Of a DNA stretch of 64,000 nucleotides, positions 55,513-64,000 are shown piece by piece. This DNA is from Asterias amurensis. Lineage: Eukaryota; Echinodermata; Asteroidea; Forcipulatida; Asteriidae. Both the position numbers and the translations under genes were made by a program. Each line of letters begins with the position of its first letter. Positions within the stretch are counted from its first letter, which is position 1. Location: assembly GCF_032118995.1 (NCBI RefSeq), contig NC_092659.1:16238177-16302176 (forward strand), written 5' to 3'. The notes below the pieces were generated by a model that ran no database searches, was not told the DNA's origin, and saw only the letters and a program-made list of their open reading frames with translations.

Positions 55513-56046
55513 GTATATATTTCGGGAACGAAAGATCGATCCTTTAACATAACATTCAATGAGAAATATCAGAGAGGATGAACCATCAAAATGTTCAAAT
55601 TGTTTCAATATACTTGCATCCCTTTTAGGTGCGAATTTGATAAACACCCAAACCTATTCACACACTCCTATCGCGAGTGTGTGCAATTAGTAAATTAATT
55701 TAGTCGGTAATATTTTGTTACGCATTTTATACAAATCAACCCACTGTAGCAATTCAAGATGTTTATAAAAACAATGGAGGAAATTTTTCCTCAATGATTA
55801 AACCATAGAGACAACATTATTCAGCGGTTTAAGTGATTTCATGTTCCCCTCATCTAACGGGAATCACCTCTGATAAAAATGGAGTGTACCTTATTCGCGG
55901 TTGCAATGATTGCGCAATACCCCTCTCTCCGGTTGATGGTTCCTATTTTTTTAAACAACAATATTATGTAAAATAAAAATTACTAAATGGTCCTATCTAG
56001 TTTTGTCTGTCTACCACCAGCAGGACTTTCGTACAGAACAAGATTA

Positions 56047-56412
56047 AAGGGAAGGTACACGTTTGGTAATTACTCAAAACAAACATTATCACAAAAACTT
56101 ACTTGGTATTGAGTAATGGAGAGCTGTTGATTGTATAAAACATTGTTAGAATTGGCTCCCTTTGAAGTAGCGTAGATTTTGAGAAAGAGTTAATTTCTCA
56201 CTCAAATAGTAAAAGACTTCCTAGCTAAAAGTTTTTTATTCCTATCTGAAAGCACACAAATCGTTCAACAAGGGTGTTGTTTCTTTTATCATTTTCTCGC
56301 AATTTTGATGACCAATTGAGCCCAAATTTTCACAAGCTTGTTATTTTATGCTTATGTTGGGATACACCACGTGGGAAGACTGGTGTTTGACAGTTACCGA
56401 ACGTGTTGTTCG
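56047..56412. repeat. MITE family B
   Basis: Left end ttaaagggaaggtacacgtt; right end gttaccgaacgtgttgtt, partly eroded. Confidence 0.7.
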
Positions 56413-57825
56413 GTTGTTTGAAAGGAACATAGAATTGGTTTTTGCTAACACTTTGCAGGCAATCAACGGAGGTAAATAATTCTACCTCCATGATGATGTA
56501 ATCCGCCATATACAGTCACAAACCTGTAGAAGTTTGAGATTGATCGGCCCTCTGGGTCACGAGAAAAACGCGGGGAAAAAACATGCACAACAAAATTAAA
56601 GATGCTATGTCCGATTTTTGACCGATTTGACCCAAAAGTTTTGATTTAAAATGCAATAGGTATTTTGATGGGAGTCGAGAAAGTTACAAGCTTTCATTTG
56701 AGCCAATTGAGTCCGCCAATTATTAGTAGCAGTGCTCAAGATTAGTTTTTGTCGGTAATCCCGACAATATATCACGTGACCAATTCTTATGTGTTTATAA
56801 GAAACGTTTTAATTTGTTGTCATGGTTCCTGACCATTAAAAGTAAAAGTTAAACTTTTTTCGTTAGAGGGGGTGATACTTTTTGAAATACCATTCACTCA
56901 AAAAAAATCTACTTTTTTAATGTTTTGGGCTAAAAATCTGACACAGCATCTTTAATACAACGATCACTGAGCGATAAACTCGAACGGGAAGTTGAGTTTT
57001 ATTTATCTCTCATCAAAGTGACATTTCAGATCGAAATGTTCAAGGGATGTTTTCTGGTATCATCATCATTCTACCGTGTAAGTTATATGGAAAATGTGAT
57101 CTTAAACAAGTTCCTTACAAATTGTGTAATTTCAAATGTAGGCTAAATGTATAATAATAAACTATAGCCTGTGAAATATAATTTCATAAAGTTGTAGCGT
57201 TTTTGAGATCGCCAAAAATCCTGAGAACACACGTAGACGAATAAAATCTAAATTGGATACACCTCGGAATCAAATTTGTGGGCATAAAAAAACGTCTATC
57301 TTTACAACACCACTATACTTCCAAGTGAAATGTTTATTCAAAAAATAAATGCTTTCGAAATCGGTTGTGAGCCTCTAACCAAAGGTTTTGATTGCTATTT
57401 TTATTAAGAGGTAATTACGAAACGTATAACTTCCCTTCAAGACCACCCCTTAATTTGAAAGAGGAAATTCAGTACAAAACACCTCTGTTATTGAGTTATG
57501 GACGTAAAGTTTTATTTCCTACTGGCTTGTGTATTACACAATACACAGAATAATAGCAACTGGATATAGTATCATTTCCTTTACAAAACGTGTGCAATGT
57601 GAAAAAAAAATAATAATAATAATAAAGACTCGATATTGTGAGAGTGCTACGTTGCTTGTGAAAATTTACGGGATTACGAAAAAAACGGTGTGATGATAAA
57701 GCAAAATTGAAATTAATATAGATGGAAATTTGCATCGGGGATCAAGAATAATATATATTTGTTTACCCATACACCGACGTGTTTTAGCACCGTTGCAGTT
57801 CTTTCCCGAGATCTGTGGAAAAATC
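56413..57825. other. intergenic, no gene seen
   Basis: AT-rich DNA. Contains aacctgtagaagtttgagat, which recurs at about 58266-58286 and so marks another dispersed repeat. An AAT microsatellite is at about 57603-57625. Confidence 0.45.
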
Positions 57826-57912
57826 ACGTTACTCGGGTGGGATTCGAACCCAGGACCTTTGCAATTCTAGAGCAGTGTCTTACCAAGCAGACCAAAAATG
57901 TATGACAAGATG
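57826..57912 (-). repeat. tRNA-like unit
   Basis: The plus strand shows tcgggtgggattcgaaccca, the complement of a tRNA B box, and taccaagcagacca in the A-box position. Related to the array at 41240-41645. Confidence 0.6.
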
Positions 57913-57971
57913 CAGTCACCATTGACGCTCAAATTAAACTTCCAAGCACTTTATTTGCTGGACATCGCCCT

Positions 57972-58150
57972 TTAAAGGCAGTGGACACTATTGGTAATTG
58001 TCAAAAACTAGCCTTCACAGTTGGTGTATCTCAACATATGCATAACATAACAAACCTGTGAAAATTTGAGCTCAATCGGTCATCGAACTTCCGAGATAAT
58101 AATGAAAGAAAAAACACCATTGTCACACGAAGTTGTGTGCGTTTAGATGT
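57972..58150. repeat. MITE family A, right end missing
   Basis: Starts ttaaaggcagtggacactat and breaks off after acgaagttgtgtgcgtttag into another repeat. Confidence 0.75.
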
Positions 58151-58871
58151 TCCTTCCATTATAGAAGTTAAAGGAACATAGAATATGGGGGGGGGGGGTT
58201 GCGGACAATACAGTTGCTGGCAGTGTAAGCACTTTATGTAATCCAACATATACATAAACTGACAAACCTGTAGAAGTTTGAGATCGATCGGCCATCTGGG
58301 TCACGAGAGAAAAGTGAGAAAAAAAAACTATTACAAATTTTGGTATTGCATCGATGCTAAAATAAAAATGGACAAACAAAAACGCTCACTGAGCGATAAA
58401 CTCCAAAAGCGAAGTTATACTATTTATTTCCCACCAAATTATGACATTTCAGACAGAAATATTTCAAGGGATGTTTTTAACTATCATTATCAATAGATCG
58501 TGTAAGTTTGATGTAAATCTGTGTGATCTTCACGTTTTTTGTTTCTTCGTGATGCCCAAATCTATCACATTTTTACGATCAGAACACTTTCATAACACTC
58601 TTGAAGCGCAGCAAAATATTCTTTGAACTTCAGATTATTTATGCTTTAGATTACATAATGTGTATAGACTCACAATAACCCACACCCACAGGTCATTCAA
58701 GTACACTTAGACCCCTGGAGGATGTTATTTTGCAATAGGAAGTGAGACCTGAAATGAAGACCCATTTTTGTAAAAGTCGTTTTGTGGAACACTATTGACA
58801 CAAGGTTTTTCTTTAACCAAAACGATTGTGTAAACTTGGAATTATTAGCTGAATATGTTATTTTGTTAATA

Positions 58872-59240
58872 AACAAGCCATTGGACACTTTCGGTATAAA
58901 CAGTATTGTCCAAAGACCCACACTTCGTGTATCACAACTTATATATAAAATAACAAACCTGTGAAAATTTAGGCTCAATCGGTCATCGGAGTCGGGAGGA
59001 AAATAACGGGAAAACCCGCCCTTGTTTCCCGCACGTTTCGCCTTGTCATGACATGTGTTTAAAATAAATCCGTAATTCTCGATATCGAGAATTGATATTA
59101 TTTTAATGTTTTCTCAAAAAGTAAAGCATTTCATGACACAATATTTTAAGAGAAGTCTTTCACCATTACCTTCTGTAAACCCTGTAAGTTATTTGTAAAT
59201 CTGTGAACTGTTATATTATTTGTTTTTGTTCCGAAAGTGT
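58872..59240. repeat. MITE family C, reverse copy
   Basis: Starts aagccattggacactttcgg and ends gttccgaaagtgtaaaat. The interior matches 53352-53740 in reverse. Confidence 0.7.
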
Positions 59241-60890
59241 AAAATCACAGAATTTGTGTGCACTAAATAATTATTGCTTTCTATCAGTAGACCTACGTTA
59301 GTTGACTTTTCTACAATTTCTTAATATTTATTAATTAAATTTTCTTCTTCATGGTGATGATATAAAAAGCCAATCCAAGGTAAAGGGCGACCACATTAAT
59401 TGTGCCGTCAGGTTGGCTCAGTGGTTTCTGTCCCTGCCTTTCACCTCAGTGGACCCCGGTTCGAAACCGGATGGAGACTGCGTGGGGTTTTCCCTTTAAA
59501 TGATTTTCTGCCCACGTCTGAAACTGAAATTTCTTAATCTGTCTTCTATTTTCCTGAAGACGAGCAGAGTATACTGTTCGAAACGTCGAGACCCAACAGG
59601 CTCTTTTCAGAGCCAACACTCACCCTAAGAGATTTACACATGGTTGTACCCGCAAGTTTACTATTTTATTTATAGTTTCCCCCTTATTTCTCCACACCAT
59701 GCAAAGCTTCAAACAATACCTTCAAAAGGTTGGTGCGATGTTTCCATTATAGGACGTGTTGCCGACTATTAATAGTTCAGATTCAAACTCAGAGTTAATT
59801 ACTATCAATTTCTATTAGTGTGTCGATAACAAGACTTTATAGACAAACGTTGCTGAGCCATAGTTGACTGCATAATTTCTTTTAAGCAATTGAGTTCAAT
59901 AAAATGTATATCTTTTTTTTCTTTTTCTTTTTAGTTTGGGTTTGAAGAATAGGGCCTTCAATTTTAATTAGGAAGGCCTATACATGATTCCTCAATTATT
60001 ATTTTCCCGTTTTCTTTTTCTTGTTTCCCTCCCATTTTCACATATTTCTTTTCTCTCATCACCCTTCTTTCTTTATTTATTTCTTTCTCCCTTTTTCTAT
60101 TCCCTCCCCCCCCCCCAAAAAAAGGGGGCAGCCTCCCACTGCCCCCCCCCCTCCGTGGCACCGCCCCAATTATAGCACGCGTGAACAAAGTTCTACAATA
60201 GTTCTCAACATTAAAATGTTCACATCATTTTAAAACAGTAAAAAGCAAAATACAAAATAAGAATATTGACAAGAATTAAAATGAATACACAAATAAAGCA
60301 ATGACTTTTTATGAAACCCTCGCGGCAAACCTTGAGTTTATTATTTGAAAACCGATAACAGGATAATATTGTTCTCTGCTACCGCCCTAAACTTGACTCA
60401 AGTCCCAATCCCGTACCATCGCCATAGATAAATTCTGTTGTGATCCTCGACCTGTTCCGCGCGCTTTGTCGTATGTGTCTGCTACACTCGCACGAGAAAG
60501 GGACTTGAATCAAGTCTACTACCACCCCGTCCTGTGTGTATAATCATACGGGGCCAATTTTTGTATACAATAATCGCCCCCAATCAACCATGTAGGCTTC
60601 CTCCATGCATCAACCGTGCATTAACGGTGTGTTGACAATATTGCAGTGCTGGCTGTACAACATGTAGAGCATGTGCAATACCTGTGTAGCAAACCGGTAA
60701 TGGGTATTCCCCGTATAATTCTTACGCACACTCCAGCTTTGCGCGGTACACATTTCTTCATTGCAAAGCATAGGTTACTTTCTCTATCATCCATTTCCCC
60801 ATTTGGTAATCGAAAATCTTTTTTTGGAAACATAGTAAAACCATTTCATTTTGAGATGTTAAACTCGTTTTCATATCTAGGGCGTTTGCT
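59241..60890. other. intergenic, repeats only
   Basis: Contains a tRNA-like SINE head at about 59403-59480 (ggttggctcagtggtttctg, B box ggttcgaaacc) and a family E repeat at 59545-59725. There is a pyrimidine tract at about 60003-60118. An inverted pair, acttgactcaagtccc and gggacttgaatcaagt, lies at about 60400-60520. No gene is seen before the TATA box. Confidence 0.5.
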
Positions 60891-60898
60891 TATAAATA
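60891..60898 (+). promoter_or_regulatory. TATA box of the membrane-protein gene
   Basis: tataaata lies 92 bases upstream of the ATG at 60990, so initiation near 60920 would leave a leader of about 70 nt. It is the only clear TATA box near a gene in this window. Confidence 0.55.
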
Positions 60899-60989
60899 CT
60901 TGGTGGAGTGGCCGTGGTATTATTATACCTAGCAAACTTCAGTCAGTGAACATCTTTCCAAAAGCGACGAACATCACACAAAAAGCATC

Positions 60990-63138
60990 ATGGCATCATC
61001 ATCGTACACAAATTGCAACGTAGAGGCATGTTATGTACCTGAAGATACAGCAACTGGAGAGAAGACTACAAACGGACATGGTGAAGCTCCAGATAAACAC
61101 ACACGAGCGAGCCGACTCCAGCTATACGCGAGTTTTCTCCTACACGTAGTCTCTTTTACAGCCGTTATTTGGTTGATTATACAAGTAGTCCAACTCCGCA
61201 ATGAGAACACAACAGTTGGAGGTACCGTTTGGTACGATGGTGAAAATCAACATGCAGATTCGGAAAATATTAAAGTAAGTAACATTAAAAATTTTTTTTT
61301 TTAGATATACCACTTTGTTATACATCGTTTGTTTAAAAAAAAGTAGCACTATTTCCATCCTCCAGTTTAAAATACTAATACACGTAAAATATATACAGAA
61401 CAATATTGTGGTTTCAATATTTGTAAGCATTCAGACGGAGACGTTTTCTAAAAAATTGGTATAACAGTTATGCTACATAAATCAGTAGGACAAGATCGAC
61501 GTCAGAATTTTAACTAGAAAAATTGCATTTTTATTAATAATATTGTGCCTTAAACAAACAAAATGAAAACTGGATTCCTGATTGTTTTGTTTGGACAGTT
61601 TTTGTTTTGTATTCAGTTTGGGAGGTGGTTTTTTTGACAATTGGAAGAATTCTAATTAGTTTCCAAAAGTATAGATTCTTTGAAGTGGATTTTTTCCCGA
61701 TATAAAACATACACTTGATGCAAACTGGAGATAAATGTTTCATAATATGTATACATGTATATATTATTCTGATGTATACAAAAGGGCACTTTATATGCAC
61801 TCAGAGCTTGTGGTGGACGTTGGGATAAGAATAAAACTATTAGATGCTACTAGGCCTAATGGTTTATAAGCTTAATACCGTATTTTTTTCTTCTTTCTTA
61901 TTTGCTGTTTTCTCAAGAAGTACAAACTTTATGAAGCTGAAACTTCCGCTTGTGACTTGCTATGTATCTTTCTTAATATTTGCTGATATCTAAGCGTTTT
62001 GTTGAAGAAAAAACAATGACACTCTCTTAATCAGATCCCGTATCCATCCTGAAGCCCATAGGAAAATTAAAAACAAGTATCTTGTTCAAGTAATTCAAGT
62101 AACTTGAGTCAGGTTTTAACAATTTTCTTGTTTCACCGCAGGATTCCACTGTGAACTCGGATACAAAACTGCGATCAAGAAGACAGGCGCAATATGTTAG
62201 TGACTCATACGACGGTAAGTCGAATGCGTTGATTTTTATATATTTTTAAATATTTTTTGTATACATTTTTTTTATAGTGCACACATTTTTGTTAAAGGTA
62301 CTGGACACTTTTGGTATATTACTCAAAATATTTTTGTTTAGCATAAAAAACTTACTTGGTAACGAGAACACTGGTGATGGTATAAAACATTGGAAACGGC
62401 TCTCTCTGAAGTTTTTTGACAAAGAGGTATTTTCTCACTCAAATAATACAATATTTCAGATGAAGTCTTCTATGTATGTGCATTATGAAAGCACACAAAG
62501 TAATGCAACAAGGGTGTTTTTTTCTTTCTTTATTCTCTTGCAAACCCGATGACCAATAATTGGGCAAAAAGTTTCACAGATTTGTTGTGCATAATTTTAG
62601 GATAACACCAAGTGAGAAGACTGGTCTTTAAACAATTACCAATATGGCCAGTGCCTTTAACTTAATTTCATAGAGCTGTTAAGTTCAACAATTTTCTTAG
62701 CATGAAACATCTATTAAATGAAATTTCTTCCTGGTTAAAGACAGGATTATAGGGCATACAACCCTTTCCCTGTGATTTTCAGGATAAGCAAACAACAGCT
62801 GAATACTATAACAAGCGTGCAGTAGGCCTATGCAACAAATGGAAATTTGGTTGGTTCCTGTTTTTATCAAGGAAGAAATTTCATGCTTACTAAACAAATT
62901 TGTGTGCTTAGCAGCTCTATGAAATTGGGCCCAGATCCAACTCTTTCATCCAGCACTTATATGACGAATCTTGTTTGTATGCATTTTATGTGTTTTCAGT
63001 ACACTTGGATCCGTAAAAATAATTGTACCATAAGATAAGCTTGTTATCGCTACTGTGAGTCACCCTTTTATTATTTTAACAATATTTTATATCATTTTAA
63101 TTGCAGATGCGTATTCATACAACGTGAATCCTAACACG
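60990..63138 (+). CDS. Type II membrane protein with furin-type site (5' part; continues beyond the window)
   Basis: Exons seen: 60990-61274, 62142-62214, 63107-63138, with donors gtaagt at all three and acceptors ccgcag and ttgcag. They join in phase to 130 residues and then leave the window. Residues 1-44 are a polar N-terminus without a signal peptide. Residues about 45-68 are a single hydrophobic span (LYASFLLHVVSFTAVIWLII), so the orientation is probably N-in. After it come an N-glycosylation site (N73) and RSRR at 106-109, a furin-type cleavage motif. A tyrosine-rich stretch follows (DAYSYN). This plan is found in transmembrane collagens and in TNF-superfamily ligands such as EDA. Which one it is depends on exons outside the window. 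The ATG context is strong (A at -3, G at +4). Confidence 0.65.
62294..62660. repeat. TTAA-type MITE, family A, in intron 2 of the membrane-protein gene
   Basis: Starts ttaaaggtactggacacttt and ends tatggccagtgcctttaact. Confidence 0.75.
62663..62929. repeat. Inverted-repeat element abutting the MITE
   Basis: Ends taatttcatagagctgttaa and ttagcagctctatgaaatt; inner arms around agcatgaaac and catgcttac. Confidence 0.7.
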
Positions 63139-63177
63139 GTAAGTGCAAACTATTATTGGTATATTTTCTCATGGGGC

Positions 63178-63345
63178 AGGCCGTAAAATACTTACATGCA
63201 GGCAACGGGGCAATGGCCTCCGTTGCCAATGGTCCCGGCCTTGGTGCCCTTCAAAAGTTTACCATTGACTTCGAGATTTTCCAGTGGATGTGCCCTTTGC
63301 AAAGAGAAAGTGGCCTTGCCCTTTCAATTTGTTCAAAGGTGAAAC
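63178..63345. repeat. Dispersed repeat, family D
   Basis: Contains cggccttggtgcccttcaaa and gtggccttgccctttcaatt. Confidence 0.55.
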
Positions 63346-63639
63346 TCCATGCTTGATGGGGGTACGATTTGTTTAGAAGCATTGATGGTTTTAGGAAAAA
63401 TGAGGAAACATATAGTGAAGTCCAAATAACTCTATAGTTTTCCGGTGGAAAATTGAAGTGTCATCTTGGGACTTTTTTCTTCTTTTTCTAATTGCCAAGT
63501 AGACCTTCTGTTTGTTGCAACAAAGCGGTCATAAAAAAAAACGGAACTCCACAATGACGTAGGCCTACCACGAAGTGACGTCACTGGTTTTGTGAATCTT
63601 TCTGAAACACACCGGATAATTTTTTTTACACCTACATGA

Positions 63640-63935
63640 TGTAGCCATTTAATTGAACTCAATTGGACATCGAAGTTGCGAGAAAATAATGCAAGAAAAA
63701 ACACCGTTCAGATGCTTGATTTCGGCACCTAAAAATCGGATTCTGAGGTTTCGAAATCAAATCAAAATATTTTAGTGAGACATTACTTCTTTCTCAAAAA
63801 CTACGTAACTTCAGAGGGAGCCGTTTCTCACAATGTTTTATACTATCACCATCTCTCCATTTATCGTTAACAAAGACATTTTTATGCTAACTATTATTTT
63901 GAGTGGTTACCGTTAGTGCCCAGTGCCATTTAAAC
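63640..63935. repeat. MITE family A, left end missing
   Basis: Interior tcagagggagccgtttctca and right end gtgcccagtgccatttaa are present. The left terminus is replaced by unrelated sequence. Confidence 0.65.
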
Positions 63936-64000
63936 ATGTAAATATGGAATGGATTGTTTGTACTGAAAAACAGCTAATACTATAGTGAACACCCTTGTCT

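Overview
The window is nuclear DNA of an intron-rich animal. Introns have GT..AG borders, coding exons are GC-richer than the AT-rich DNA around them, and the intergenic and intronic space is full of short inverted-repeat elements and tRNA-derived SINEs. The dominant repeat (ends TTAAAGGCAGTGGACACTAT) is one I associate with starfish genomes. An echinoderm, most likely an asteroid, is therefore my best guess, but the species is inferred and not shown.

Three genes are complete. (1) SDHAF2, minus strand, 3845 to 1556: four exons in phase, 165 aa, a mitochondrial assembly factor for flavinylation of the succinate dehydrogenase flavoprotein. (2) SMC4, plus strand, 13011 to 37017: 24 coding exons that all join in phase to 1298 aa, plus a likely non-coding first exon near 11350-11415. 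It is the condensin ATPase, with Walker A, Q-loop, hinge, signature and Walker B all visible. (3) A flavin amine oxidase resembling polyamine oxidases, minus strand, 48975 to 47590: 461 aa in one uninterrupted reading frame. A fourth gene starts at 60990 behind a TATA box and runs off the right edge; it encodes a type II membrane protein with an RSRR furin-type site. A possible orphan last exon lies at 53242 to 52994 on the minus strand.

Layout: 1-1555 flank and repeats; 1556-3845 SDHAF2; 3846-11340 gene-free, with a 1.7 kb inverted-repeat element, several MITEs and a 31-bp satellite of about 37 units (9513-10680); 11340-37017 SMC4 with repeat-laden introns; 37018-47589 SMC4 downstream flank, an 8-bp-TSD (hAT-like) MITE, a tandem array of tRNA-like units and many TTAA-flanked MITEs; 47590-48975 amine oxidase; 49000-60880 gene-poor repeats; 60990 to the end, the membrane-protein gene.

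The genes are unrelated neighbours and form no pathway. No undescribed multi-gene system is evident. The most unusual material is structural: a tandem partial duplication of an SMC4 exon with a stop codon, interrupted by a transposon whose empty site survives in the neighbouring copy; several MITE families that share TTAA target sites; a fold-back palindrome present in opposite orientations on both sides of most of SMC4; a period-31/33 array of alternating palindromes; and an intronless oxidase.
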